This document shows positions 1-11,554 of a stretch of DNA of 64,000 nt, piece after piece. A program made the position numbers and the translations under genes. Source of the DNA: Dipteris shenzhenensis. Its lineage: Eukaryota > Polypodiophyta > Polypodiopsida > Gleicheniales. How positions within the stretch are numbered: position 1 is the stretch's first letter; every line of letters starts with the position of its first letter. The notes under the pieces are model-generated. The model was not told the DNA's origin. It saw only the letters and a list, made by a program, of their open reading frames with translations, and ran no database searches. The DNA lies in assembly GCA_047967505.1 (NCBI GenBank), contig CM106540.1, one strand, 5' to 3'.

Positions 1-1265
1 ATCTTTCTGGTGCCATTCTCTTTGGGGCTAGAAATTGAGAGTTTCTTTAGAATCATGATTTATTTCAGGGATTTCAATGGTGTATCAACAAGTTGTTATG
101 TTTTCATCCTAAAGTGTACTTTTTTACTTTGCAATGAGTAATCAACATGACATGTAAAGTTATCGTTTTACAATAATGCTAGTCAGTCTAAACATTGAAA
201 GTGCACAATAAATGATTGTCATTGCCACCTAAATTACATCAAATGCTTGTCATTGCCCATTGATTTTCCATCAACTACATATCTTGCATTCATTCTCCTC
301 AACTACATATCTTGATTTTCCATCAACTACATATCTTACTAAGTTAAAGAGCCTGTGCGTTTTCATTGCAATACTCATGGTTATTAATTACACTCTACAT
401 TTTTTAAATGGTGTTTTGGATATTTTTAAATGAGAATGCTCACAACAAAAGTGAGTCTCAATATCAATGGAAATTCCAGAGACTCGCTATTATGAAGGTG
501 TTTTTGAACATCACTATGGCTCACAAGATGAATCTAACTCAAATGGGTTTCAAAGTTTATTATTTTGTTGATGATAACGTAGTTTAGACACTGATATTCT
601 ATTTGTTATTTGAGAGTGTAGTTGATATTTCACACTTCATGAATGGCTATCTAGTCTATTTTCACATATTTCTCCTATTTTTTCATTGAGGGGAGCTACA
701 ATTTCTTCCAAAACTGCCATTTTAAAAATTGGGTTTTTCCTGAATTATCTAATACAGTCTTATAATTGGATTCTTGCAATACTATAAACATAATGCTTAC
801 TTATGCAAAGCTATACTCTTTCTTATTTAAAGCAAAAACATTTCAAAACTAGTCTAAACGTCTAATGCAAACCTTGTCTAGACATTTGAAAACGTAAGGC
901 TTACTTTTGTAAAACTATATTCTTTCTCATTTAAAGCATAATGAGTCTAAATGTCTACTTCAAACCTTGTATAGACATTTCAAAACATAAGGATGTAAAC
1001 TCTCATAATATTTACAATGGTGTTAACAAACACCTTCAAAAGTTACAATATTAAGCAAACTCTCACAATATTTATAATGGTGTTACCACCAAAAGTTACA
1101 ATAAGCCTCTCACTGGTGGAAGGCATCAATATTTGCCATTGATATCCTAGATTCAACCCATTGAGACCATCTCATCATGATCGATGTAGTTAAAAATACA
1201 AAATACAAGGAATTATAAAATTTCTTCTGTATAGAGCTTTCTTGATTCTGTATGGCTTGCGCTTC
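1..1265. other. AT-rich spacer without a recognisable gene
   Basis: No ORF of convincing coding character is visible on either strand. The stretch holds short local duplications. A phrase containing 'catcaactacatatct' recurs at about 265-340. A roughly 100-bp unit containing 'cttactt...aaactatattctttct' is present twice at about 791-991. 'Ctctcataatatttacaatggtgtt' type phrases recur at about 1000-1090. This looks like old, decayed repeat DNA. Confidence 0.5.
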
Positions 1266-1529
1266 CTAGGGTGAAAATCTCCCATAACGAGCCACACGAG
1301 AAGTAACCTCACTTAGATAGTCTATTAGCTCTCTCCTATATGAAAGTAATCTATCTATTTTGCTAGTAGACCTATTGATTTTTCTTCTCTCCTCCTTCTC
1401 TAGGTGCTTCTGAGTAGCAAACTCCTCATTTTTGTCTTGGGTTAATGGAGCTTGCTGTCTCTTTCTCTGCTCTATGTTTGCCTCATTCTTGGCAATCCAA
1501 TCTTTGTTGGTGCTAATCACTTCCTCCAC
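1266..1529 (-). pseudogene. Charged coiled-coil ORF, probably the 3' part of a decayed element
   Basis: The 87-codon ORF is very rich in Lys, Glu, Arg and Gln with heptad-like spacing, so a coiled coil is likely. I do not recognise a family. It lies on the same strand and downstream of the other minus-strand fragments between 2.4 and 7.8 kb, so it may be the C-terminal end of one decayed gene or transposon protein. It could also be a chance ORF. Function unknown. Confidence 0.3.
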
Positions 1530-1599
1530 CGAATTGAAAGATCCATGAAGCTTTAAGCTATGAGAATATGGACCATAGGAATAAGAGATATTGAGGGAG

Positions 1600-1870
1600 T
1601 AAGGCGAGATGGAAGAAGAGTTTGAGAGTAAGGCTATGAGATGAGTGCAAGAATGATAATGGGAGTAGACTCGAGTTCCAGAGTAAGGCTACGGGCAAGA
1701 TGGAAGGAGTAAGCTTGAGGAGTGGAAGAAGGTAATGAGAGCAAAGTGGAAGAAGTGTTTGGCTGTAAGGCTACATGCAAGATGGAAGGAGTAAGCTTGA
1801 GGAGATGAGGAAGGTAATGAGAGCAAACTAGAAGAATTGTTTGGTTGTAAGGCTGTGGGCAAGATGTAGA
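1600..1870. repeat. Imperfect ~95-bp tandem repeats
   Basis: A unit of the form 'gtaaggctac..gcaagatggaaggagtaagcttgagga..gaaggtaatgagagcaaa' occurs at about 1680-1775 and again at about 1775-1865, with a more diverged copy upstream. The units are purine-rich and have no coding potential I can support. Confidence 0.55.
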
Positions 1871-2012
1871 AGACGAACGACTAGCGAGGGATTTATAGAA
1901 CTACAGACTCATAATGTGAGATGAAAGATTTAGAATAAAGAATTGGGAGAGGTTGATATGTCACTAAGACGATGGTTGGAGAACACTAGACTAGTAGATT
2001 ATGTGAAGTAAT

Positions 2013-2285
2013 AGATGCAAGACCGTAATGTGAGATATGTGAGGCGATAGATTTTGAGTACATTGAAATCTATTAAATAAAGTGATGGAACACAAGAATG
2101 ATATAATTATTAGATTCTCATCATGAGATATTTATTGTATATAATAAGTTAGACTTGCAGATGCTGCAGATGCAAGATCGTAATGCGAGACATGTGAGAC
2201 AATAGATTTTGAGTACATTGAAATCTATAAAATAAAGTGATGGAACACAAGCATGATATAATTATTAGATTCTCATCATGAGATA
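2013..2285. repeat. 118-bp direct duplication
   Basis: Positions 2013-2130 and 2168-2285 are near-identical (offset 155 bp). Both run from 'agatgcaaga' through 'gattttgagtacattgaaatct' to 'tctcatcatgaga'. Only a handful of substitutions separate them, so this is a relatively young local duplication. No gene is visible in it. Confidence 0.75.
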
Positions 2286-2454
2286 AGAAAATCAACCAAA
2301 ATAACATTATGAGCAACAAAATCACAAATACAAAGTTTTGTGACTTTACACTTTTACATGCATCACTTGCCAATAAAGTTTTTTCTACTTGAAAAAAAAC
2401 TCATGTACATGCTAAACCCCATCATAAAGCTTCACAATGAAGTGGATTATAATG

Positions 2455-3052
2455 TTTGCTATGGACTCCATTGTGATGCTTTAGAGGTAGACTCTTTCTC
2501 TCAAGGATTTGATGCTTTAGGCATATATGGACTCTTCCTTCGGGCATAGACTTTGTCTACTTCCAAGCTTGGAGTCGGTTGTGATGGTTTAGGAGTAGAA
2601 TCCAATGGAGGTTGTGATTCTCCAAGCATGTATTGAATCTTTGCTTTTGAGTGTGGGATAGATGGTGATTCCTTGGGCATAGACTCATCGGGAGGCTGTG
2701 ATGCTTATGGCATAGAATGAATCTCTACTTCCACTCATGGACTTTGCTTGGATGCTTTGGGCATAAACTCCCACAAATGGTGTGACTCTTTGGTTGTAGA
2801 TTGAGTCTCTACTGATGCGAATGGACTCCCTTCTGATGCTTTGGGTTTATACTCCTCGAGTATATATTGAATCTCTACTTTTGTGGTGGCTGGACTCGAT
2901 TGTGATGCTTCAAGAGTATACTCCTTTAAAGGCTGTGATGGATTGGGAGTATATTGAGTCTCTAATTCCTCGAGAGTCTTTGATACAGACTTGGGTGTCT
3001 CAATTACTTTATTTAGAGATTGAGCAATTACGAATCGAATGGTATGAACCAC
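2455..3052 (-). pseudogene. Degenerate repeat-coding segment (KAS/E-S-SP type repeats)
   Basis: On the minus strand this codes for a series of loosely repeated blocks rich in Ser, Pro, Glu and Thr, with recurring 'KASEGSP'- and 'EASQSSP'-like phrases. The longest open stretch is 2735-3052; similar repeats continue through stops to about 2455. This is a low-complexity, probably disordered segment of the decayed minus-strand gene that also contains the Ulp1-like block. No specific function can be assigned. Confidence 0.4.
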
Positions 3053-3302
3053 AAATGTATATAGTTATGCATCAGAATATGTAGACATTGAGGATTGTGA
3101 GCCCTTCACATCAAATATTTCATCAAGGAGCAACTTGTAGCTGTAGCACACTCTCCACCCACAACTGTATGGATCATTTTTCTCTACAACCTTGCATCAT
3201 TGTAAGTCCATTGCTTCTTGCAAGTCACCATCATAATTTGTAACTTATACAATTGCACTTATTAACCTTGATGTAAACCTATCCATCATAACATACAAGG
3301 GA

Positions 3303-3395
3303 ATGAATAAGTGCATCACCAAAGATACATACCACGAAAGTTACAATGCATTAAGAGTAAGTGTACCACGAAAGTTACAATGCATTAAGAGTATA
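3303..3395. repeat. Short tandem duplication, ~32-bp unit
   Basis: The phrase 'ccacgaaagttacaatgcattaagagta' occurs twice in direct succession (about 3331-3358 and 3368-3395). Confidence 0.7.
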
Positions 3396-3589
3396 TTTAT
3401 GCTAACACATTGCCATGATATCTTGCCATTGAATTGGCAAAATAGCATTTCTTGGCTTGTAGGTCCAAAGCCACCAAACTCCAATGTTTCTTGCATGGCC
3501 AATTAAGAATCTTTATTATTTGACTTCATCTTACCTCTTGCAAAAGTAAATATGAGGTTGTGGTGTCACTTACGCCTCATAATATGGAA

Positions 3590-4030
3590 AAATGATAATT
3601 GAACATTGTCCATATTGAGAGATTGCAGCCATGTGCAGATATCTTCTATTGACTTTTTATTAGTATTGAGCCATGTAGAAAGCAGGGAATCTATGACATA
3701 TACACAATTTCCAAAATTTAGAGGAAACCAAGATATCATTATACTGCATCAAAAACTAACCAAACACTAGCTCATTAGATTTAATCAATATATAAATACT
3801 AAGCCAAGATAAAGTTTGTATTAAACCTGAGTGCGAAACTTGAGGGCGGCCATTATAACTTTATCATTAACCTCTTTCCCTCGATATCTTAGGATTTGAA
3901 ACTCTTCTTCACCAAATGATAGATATTGAGGTTGCTGTCCAATGACAACTTGAACATCAAAGTTGCTTCCTATTTCTTGTAGCTTAGACAAATCTTCAAA
4001 ATTCTTCCGCGTGAGCTGCACCATCATCAT
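3590..4030 (-). pseudogene. Ulp1-like (C48) cysteine-protease block, decayed
   Basis: The open segment 3821-4030 ends in 'RYRGKEVNDKVIMAALKFR', which resembles the 'ND-x-x-I-x-x-x-L' opening motif of Ulp1/SENP peptidases. After a possible intron (GT just past the CAG codon near 3829, AG near 3753), another reading frame gives 'SWFPLNFGNCVYVIDSLLST', resembling the 'HW-x-L-x-V...DSL' core. The key His is not visible and the frames do not join cleanly, so the block is decayed. Ulp1-like domains are often carried by plant transposons of the Mutator, CACTA and KDZ groups, so I infer a transposon origin for the whole 1.3-7.8 kb minus-strand unit. Confidence 0.4.
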
Positions 4031-4245
4031 ATGCTCTGAGTTCCCATATAAGCAATGTAGTTAACTCTCTATGTTAGGAAAGTCTTTCAGTGATCCTTTT
4101 ATTGTCTTAAATATTTCACTTTTAGTTTTTCAAGCAATCACCATATCGATTAAACTTGAAGGAAATATTGTGGCCTTCCTGATTCTAGATCCACATGAAC
4201 TCATTTCTTCTTCCTTCCCCTCTTTTGTCTATAAAAAATACAAAA

Positions 4246-4492
4246 GATTTCTTTGTGTAATCTTGTGAGCCAGGAAGATCATCCATGTCATTGTCTGCAA
4301 TCATATGTGCATCACCTTCGTCTTTATCCTTGTAAAAGAAATGTAAATATTAAATGTAATGCTTGTAAAAGAAAAGTAAAGGGTCATACTAGGATATGTG
4401 TCCATGATTTCTTTGTGTAATCTTGTGAGCTCGGAAGATCATCCATGTCATTGTTTGCAATCATCTGTGCATCACCTTCGTCTTTATCCTAG
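4246..4492. repeat. ~87-bp direct duplication, 160-bp offset
   Basis: Positions about 4246-4332 and 4406-4492 share the sequence running from 'atttctttgtgtaatcttg' to 'cttcgtctttatcct' with only a few differences. Confidence 0.75.
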
Positions 4493-4916
4493 GAGCCATC
4501 AAGATCTTCCATGTCCATTGTCATCATCTCCAATCGTCTTATGTTCCACCTCTTTCTCGTAGCTGACAATTAGATCAGCTTGCAAGTGGAAGTGTGCCAT
4601 GCAAGCCTTTCTTTCAATAATATTAGTGGAATATCCTTTTCTGAGAAGATCTTCAAAAAGATATCCCATCCATAATGAGGTGACCTCCCCAATGAGGTGG
4701 TTGCAAGTATTCCAGCATAGTAATCAAAAAACTTCTGCTTTTTGGAGGACATTCATAGATTTTGGAGTGCACTTGATGATGAGAGGACCTGTGGATTTAT
4801 TTCTCCTCTAGCATGAGATGCAAACTCTTGGAGGTCCCCCTTATGTTATGTTGTAGAGACTGGTCAGGATATGAACTCTGCATGCATAAGAGGAATGATT
4901 CAAGGAATTGGATGTT

Positions 4917-6446
4917 TTATCCACATTCTCTCTTGCTTGTCTCGGATGCATACCCACCATTGTAGATCTTGAAATCATAGGCATAAACTTTCTGCAAAGT
5001 GTTATGTATCTCTTCCTTGTGTTCTTTAATGACAAAAATAACAATATTGCAAATTCCATCTCTACTAATGGTGGTATACAGTATTCTATCGATGAATTGG
5101 TGAATATCATTGGAAGAAACCTCATTAATAAAGAATACTTGGGGCTTATCCCAACTGTTTTCATCAATTAAAAAGTCCTCATCTGAAATGCCCCTGTACG
5201 CTACAAGCTTTCTAATTTCTAAAGTGATGTTCACATTGAGTTGAAAGCCATGGTTGACTGCACTTATTATTCTCAGTTTATGCTCATTCACAAGCTTCTC
5301 AACATATGCAATCACCTGTGGTGGGATTGGGCTCTCATGCATGAGGTGACTACTTCTTGATTCTTCATCCACTTATGTGCCCATGCTTTTTCCTTAGCTA
5401 CAGATAAAGTGGCTATGTGCTTCACAATATTAGGGTCAATATTACATTCACCAGTAGGGATATCTTTTTTTGTGAGCAAATATCTAATTGCACTATCCAC
5501 TGCATCATGTTTCACCTATATGTTGAATTACTCCTCCATGCAATGATCTTTTTCCTTCCTACCAAAAAACCATTCTTTCTTGAGGAGTTTCTCTGTTGCC
5601 ATTGTTACATAGCTATCCGACAAATACTTTACGGGCCTCCACATTCTTGTTGTCACCTCTTTTTCCTCAATCTTTGACTTTTGTGATTGTAACAAAGGAC
5701 CATCATAAGTAACCTCACCCTTCTTGTATGCATAGCAAACTACCACAACTTTCTCAAACACCTCATCAGGTCAAAAAATTATACTTGTGTAGTCTACATA
5801 TCTATCTCTCACTACCTTGAAGCTTGTGAGAGATTCTTCCCGTTCTTGACTTCCCCTTGGTACGACTGCACTTAAACATGTATAAAAATTAACTAATGTG
5901 TTTGCATTCGCTTTTGTGGCATTTCTTTTTAAATGTGTTGCTAGAGAACCAAGTGTCATCCATAGACACCTCACTTTCATTAAGATTTCCGATGTCGAGG
6001 TTATCTTATGTTTTGCAAAAATATCATGACTCAGTCTTTCAGACTCAATCAAATATTTTGTTGGATGCTTAAAAATACATATTGTGTCCATATAAAAATT
6101 GAACGGAAGAACCTTTGAAATTTTCTCTGCAGTGAGTCTTTTGGAGTCCCTTGCTTATCTGGCAAGTTCATTACAGGCATATGCATAATGTTGACCATCA
6201 ATCGGCTCAAATTTACCATGCAATAGAAAATCTCTTTGCCTCTTTCAAAAATTTCTTAGAATTTGCCTGTTCATCCTGTTCATGCGGAATTTGTCGAAGT
6301 CTTTGTGTGAAGAATTTGCTGAAAGTCTCTTTAAGATGGGTAGGTCCTTCAAACATAATTCCACTATCACGGCTACCTATATTTCGACTAAACATGATTG
6401 GATGTAAGACTACATTAGAGACAACGGGTTTCTTGCCATCCACCAA
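4917..6446 (-). pseudogene. Fragmented minus-strand coding region of unknown family
   Basis: Four open segments follow each other on the minus strand: 6213-6446, 5771-6091, 5528-5761, then 5312-5515 shifting frame into 4917-5372 at a shared 'HKWM' point. Amino-acid composition is protein-like and the pieces read as one polypeptide interrupted by stops and at least one frameshift. Features seen include a basic 'FTQRLRQIPHEQDEQ' segment and a segment ending 'ASETSKREC'. I do not recognise a domain. The upstream (7.0-7.8 kb) and downstream (Ulp1-like, 3.6-4.0 kb) fragments on the same strand suggest one long decayed transposon or host gene. Confidence 0.45.
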
Positions 6447-6989
6447 AGCCTTGAATATCTACATCACATAAGATATATCAAGATTCCTATTATTGGTAAA
6501 AATAGTTGTTGCTGACTCCACATCTCAAGCATTCATAACATAGGGCTTTTGTCCCCATATATATCCGACATCATCTTCTGTGATTGTCTCATTAAGATGC
6601 AGATTGAGATTCTTTATTGACATGATCTCATCTTGATCTTGCTCAACCTCTTGATCTGACTCTTCTTCCTCTATATTTTCTCTGTCCTTCTCTTTCTCTT
6701 ATACCTGAAGTTTCTGAGCAGAGGAATGTTGCCTTTTTTTCAAAGTAGCCTCTGGAATTGTGTCATGTTTATCTTTTATATGTACTTTCTGAACGGAGGA
6801 ACATTGTCTTCTTCTCAAAGTAGCCTTTGGAACTGTGGCCCTCGCAGTATTAATGTTTTATATTTTGCATCTTTCTTTTCCTTTGATAGGTTGCACCAAC
6901 GTGGTCGTGGCTCTCGTCGTCCTTCCTCTTCCTCTATCTTTTGTATTTCTTTAGGCCACAATGGTTGTGTTGCATCTTCATTTTTCTAT

Positions 6990-7795
6990 TTGAATGCAAC
7001 ATCTACTTCTGTTTCTATCTCTAACAGTTTGCATGCAAACCCTTGATGTTGAGCTTCTTTTCAAGGCTGCTTCTGAACCAAACTAGGAGCTCTCTCATCC
7101 TACTCTTGTCCTCTTTGTTTCTGAACCAAACTAGCATCCATCTGATCCTTCTCGTGCCCTCTCTATTTTTGAACAAAACTAGCATCCCTCTCATCTTGCT
7201 TGTGCCCTCCCTGCTCTTGACTGAATTCATGGTCTATCTTGAGTGATGATGTCTTAAAGTACTCAACCATAATCTTTTGACGCAACCTACTTGCCTCTGC
7301 ATTCAAAAATGTACTCCATTCATCCATAAGAGCCTATAATGGAGTTTGTAATTTTGTAAAGTTTGATGGTGAAGGAGGTGGCATTGCGAACCTGTTTAGA
7401 CCTCTTGATAAGATAAAATGATAGCCCCCAATATTAGGTTGTGAAAACTTCACAAAAATATCTAAGAATGGGCTCTTTGGTTCCATGACATCGCTATTAA
7501 AACCTTTTCCCTTCTCACTGTGTGTGAGAATTCATCCATTTTGGATAAGGCACCACAACCATGCTAGAAGTTGTATCTTTTTTAAAGAAGCTTGCATTCC
7601 ATGGCTCCTCATTTCGCTCCATATCTTTCCTCGACATTATAAGATGTAGCTCAGTTTTTCTTGAATGAGAAACCTAACTTTTCTTCCCATGTGCATGTGA
7701 GTCTACTTCCCTTCAAAGTTATCAGAGGCATACTCTTTCCCATTGAAATGTAAGGTGGTGCTAGAGACAAAAGCTCTAATCTCTTGAGAGTGCTC
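6990..7795 (-). pseudogene. N-terminal part of the same decayed minus-strand gene
   Basis: A plausible start lies at the right end, giving 'MEHSQEIRAFVSSTTLHF' before an in-frame stop. Further down comes 'MEPKSPFLDIFVKFSQPN' and a proline-rich block. A repeat block of Gln, Lys and Asp-rich units follows. In-frame stops interrupt the reading at several places, so this is not a functional gene. Family unknown. The fragment is placed with the Ulp1-like unit only because of strand and continuity. Confidence 0.4.
7071..7214. repeat. Three 48-bp tandem units (16-aa coding repeat)
   Basis: Units begin at 7071, 7119 and 7167, each opening with 'ttctgaaccaaactag' or a variant. The period is a multiple of three. 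On the minus strand they encode repeated 'ASLVQKQRGHEKDQMD'-like blocks, so the repeat probably arose while the region was coding. Confidence 0.75.
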
Positions 7796-7890
7796 CATAA
7801 TAATTGAAAACCCTACATGAAAAATAATTCACAAGACTTTAGATACAGTGCTTCAATAAAATAGCCAATAAGGCTTTAAAGTACAAACTG

Positions 7891-8024
7891 AAAGACAATA
7901 TATTTTGCCCATCATACTGTAATGTGCCCAAGCTAAAAGACAATGCATTCTACCCATCATACTATAATGTGCCCAAGCTAAAAGACAATGCATTTTTCCC
8001 ATCATACTATAATGTGCCCAAGCT
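7891..8024. repeat. Three 45-bp tandem units
   Basis: Units start at 7891, 7936 and 7981, each running from 'aaagacaat' through 'cccatcatact' to 'aatgtgcccaagct'. The period is divisible by three and the minus strand shows a 15-aa repeat with 'AWAHYSMMGKMHCLL' as one unit. There is no start context or protein family to support a gene. Confidence 0.85.
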
Positions 8025-9249
8025 GTAATGTGTCCACTGATACAATTATGTGTGTGTCCATTTAACAAAATCTTTGAATGGATGATCAAAAATAGCCTCA
8101 AAGGCTTTACAAGGCTCAATATATCTACATAAATTACAAAATAATAGCCAATAAGGCTTTACAATGAGATGAGAAAACATAGAACTATGATGTGTCCATG
8201 ATTAACAATTACATTGTGCCCACTCAAACTCTGACTCTGATCTGTCATCTGCCATCTCTGAAACTTTGCTCATAGGGTTGTGTTATGAGTGTTAAACCGC
8301 ATGTAAACATAGGACTGATGCCAATTAGGAACTAGTCGGTAATTTCTAAGCATGGCTTTGATTGGTTTTTTTGGAGTTCTCTCCTCTATGGATAAACTAA
8401 TCTATGCTAATCTAAGCTATACCAACCGTCGAATCGAAAAAAAGGCAAGGAATAATTTCTTTTTCATATTCATTTTAATAGGTTACCTGCAAGACAAGAG
8501 TTATAAACAAATTTTGATTCTTTTCATATATAATTAAAGTATATTTAATTTACCAAAATATTTTAAACTAAATTAAATATACTTTATATATACATTTAAT
8601 CTAAAATGAATTAAAAATTAAAAATATAAATGTATTATTTAGGATATTTAAACTTAAATTCAAAAATACAAAACAATTATATATTAAATTCATTAATTTT
8701 GATTTAAATAGAAATATATATACAAACTAATGAAATAAAAAATATATGTAAGGACATAAATTATAAACTAAGGTAATATAATTAAAGATGAAATTTTAAA
8801 CTAACATAAAATAATTTAATTATAAAAATAAACTAATTATTAAGCAAGAAATAATGTAAGGAGTAAAGCCTAGATGGTGAAATGGTATATGTCCGAAAAA
8901 TACTTCCTTTTTTTTCTCTTATATATGTGTGTGTGTGTGTGTGTGTTATTGACTAGAAAAGAAATCAAGATAAGAGGCTAGACGCTAAACATGGCGATGC
9001 TCGTAGGCCATGGAGGAAAAGGGAACGTGAGGGAAGAAGCGTGAACATGGGTGCGGAAAAGGGACTAAGAGGGGAGGGAATGAAGAGGGAGACTATGGCA
9101 CAAGGGGAGAAGGAGAGGGGAAAGAGAAGCATATACATGATGGAAGGTGGAATGTAGAGAAGGAGACATCAAGGGAAGAGGGTCATGCTTTATTTGAAAG
9201 GAAGGATGGGGGGAAGAAATCAAAGTACTAGCTAGGTGGCTTTACAAGA
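8025..9249. other. Spacer: AT-rich block, TG microsatellite, polypurine tract
   Basis: From 8500 to 8860 the sequence is extremely AT-rich. A (TG)n run occupies 8926-8947. From about 9008 to 9230 the + strand is strongly purine-rich (runs of gaggaaaaggg type), which could form triplex structures. No gene is seen. Confidence 0.6.
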
Positions 9250-9889
9250 ATGAGCATGTCCCATCAAGGAATAGCCCCCTCCTTTTATAGCCAAGTTAGG
9301 GGGTCTCTCCCAATAAATGCATCCTCCCACATGCATGGTGTGTGTGAAAGAGTCTCCCATGTGGGCTTGGCGGTTATGCACTCTCAATTGTGTGTGACAA
9401 CCCTTGGGCTCATTTTTCCACATATATCAACCCCCATATCCCAAGTCTACAATACTCCCTTGATCTCCTCCCAATTTTATAATCTTTTCAAACATCTTGG
9501 AGGACAAGTGGAGGGTTGGCACAAGGAAACTTGCCACCTCGTCCTACTTTCCCCATTATTTAACTTGCACTCTTGGACTATCTACACCTCCCCCACATGG
9601 GCCTATCCTACATGGAGGGAATAACCCAATATAATAACCATGTCCACCTATTTTATATTACTTCTCCCATGGACTTTGTGCCATATCTCACTAAATGTAG
9701 GCATGGGACCGCCTAGGTGGAGGGGTGGCACATGGAGGTGCCACGCCACCTTAACATTTTATAATATTACTACCATGGATTATGTACAACACACCTTATG
9801 GGTCCTCTTATGTGGAAGGGTGGCACATGGACATGCCCTGCCACCTCAACCCTGGGCCCTATGCACACAATATTTTACTATACTATTGC
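9250..9889 (-). other. Possible 3' LTR / non-coding tail of the Ty3/Gypsy element
   Basis: The stretch follows the end of the Gypsy integrase on the minus strand. A minus-strand TATA-like CTATAAAAGG lies at 9281-9290, as expected inside an LTR. No matching second LTR is present to the right, so LTR boundaries cannot be fixed. Repeated 'gtggagggttggcac' and 'gtggaagggtggcacatgg' phrases occur at about 9510, 9718 and 9810. The host-gene alternative (a spacer) cannot be excluded. Confidence 0.3.
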
Positions 9890-9894
9890 CACAC

Positions 9895-11554
9895 ATACAA
9901 GCACACACACATCTTTATGCCTTTTTCCTTGGTCAAATTTATCCATAACATTTCCATGCATGGGACCATCATGCACAAAGAAGGGCTTGAGATAACGCTT
10001 GTTGATCACCTTCTTGCCATATGGCTCATGTAGCTCTTGAACTTGTATAGACCCATTGCTACATTCCTTGATGACTTTTTATGGACTAGTCCATAGTGGC
10101 AGGAACTTCTTATCCATTTGGTGGTCTAATCTGTTATCAAACTATAGCACAACATCACCCTCAGCAAAGTGTCTTTCCCATCCCTTGTGAATCTTAGCAT
10201 CCAAGCGGGCCTTTTGTCGATTCTTTTGGATCTCTGTTTGATGTTGTGCAAGGCGTCGGGTTTCATCTAACTTCTCAAGTTGTACCAACCTGGCCTCTTC
10301 ATGTTCATATTCTATCATCGTCTGTTCTTGTGCCAATCTCAAGGCGAGAATCTCTATCTCTAGTGGTAAAACTGCCTCACTACTGTACACCAACTCAAAA
10401 GGAGTGTGACCTGTAGACATTTTATGAGTGATGTTATAAGCCCACACAGCTTCAGTGACCATCCGATCCCACTGGCTCCTGTTCCCTGTGGCCATTTTTC
10501 CCATGGTTTTACAAAGGAGGCCATTGGTCTGCTCCGTTTGACCCATGTATGCTAAATAATAGATGTTAGAAGTGCGGTGATCAATACCCATGCGATCCAT
10601 GAGCAACTCCACTCCTTCATTTAAGAATGGACTCCCATGGTCAGATACTATTTCCATGGGTGTCCCAAACCTTGTGTAGATACTTTCAAATATGAAATTT
10701 GAAACTGCCTTACCATTTGCAGCAGAGAGGGCGGTAGCTTCAGCCCACTTAGTGACATACTGAGTGGCTACCAAAAGATACTTCTTTTTGCGAGCAGTCA
10801 TGGGCAAGGGCCCAACAAAATCTATTCCCCACTTCTGAAACAGATGGATGGACATCATTGGGTGATGTTTCCCAGGACGCAAATCCTTCCTACCAAAGAA
10901 TTGGCATGGCTCACGGGTTTTGCAATACATAGTGAAATCCTTAAACAAGGTCAACCAATAGTATCCAGCATGTAAAATCTTCTTAGCTATATAGTCACCG
11001 GCATAGTGGCCTCCACAAAATCCATTATGATAATGCTTCAATACCTTAGGTACTTCATCTGCATCAATGGCCCATCTTAGTACCCCATCCATGCCTTGAC
11101 GGTACAATATTCCATCAAAGAGCATGTAGCGCCTACTATCTCTACAGATCTTCTTTCTCTCATAGCTAGTACTTTCTGGAGGGAAAGAGAAAGCGGTCAG
11201 AAACCTGTAGATACCACCATACCATGGATCCCCAACCTCTATGGTTGCTACAATGGTTACATCAAGGCACTCCTCTAAATTAATCAAAGCATTCTTCAAG
11301 TTGGAACAACCCCCTTTTACAATTTTGAAAGAAAAATCATATTCTTGTAGAACTGCCAACCATTTGGCCAACCGGCCCATGGGATTTGGTGATTGAAGAA
11401 CCTGCTTTGCAAGACCATTGCTAGATATTATTATAAAGGACTTCCCAGCCACATAATGCTTAAATTTGTTAATGCATAACACCAAAGACAAGGCATGCTT
11501 GTCAGCCTCAGAGTAGCATTGTTCAGTTCGAGCAATTGTCAAGTAGCAAATCAA
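9895..11554 (-). pseudogene. Gypsy RNase H (end) and integrase
   Basis: The open segment 10142-11554 begins in RNase H ('SEADKHALSLVL') and continues into the integrase zinc region ('HNGFCGGHYAGDYIAKK' ... 'CKTREPCQFF'). The catalytic core keeps all three acidic positions: D in 'WGIDFVGPL', D in 'EIVSDHGSPF' and E in 'QTEQTNGLL'. The ORF stops with TAG at 10139-10141, but the same frame continues with 'FDNRLDHQMDKKFLPLWTSP', another stop, and 'KKVINKRYLKPFFVHD', which is the expected GPY/F-like C-terminal module, to about 9895. Two nonsense changes thus truncate an otherwise long protein. No chromodomain is seen. Confidence 0.88.

Noticed and set aside
8868-8895. tRNA-like phrase 'gcctagatggtgaaatggtat'
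   Set aside because: It does not fold into a cloverleaf with proper A and B boxes by eye.
9250-10033. Several + strand ORFs of 65-124 codons
   Set aside because: They lie opposite the end of the minus-strand Gypsy element and its tail, overlap each other in different frames and match no family.
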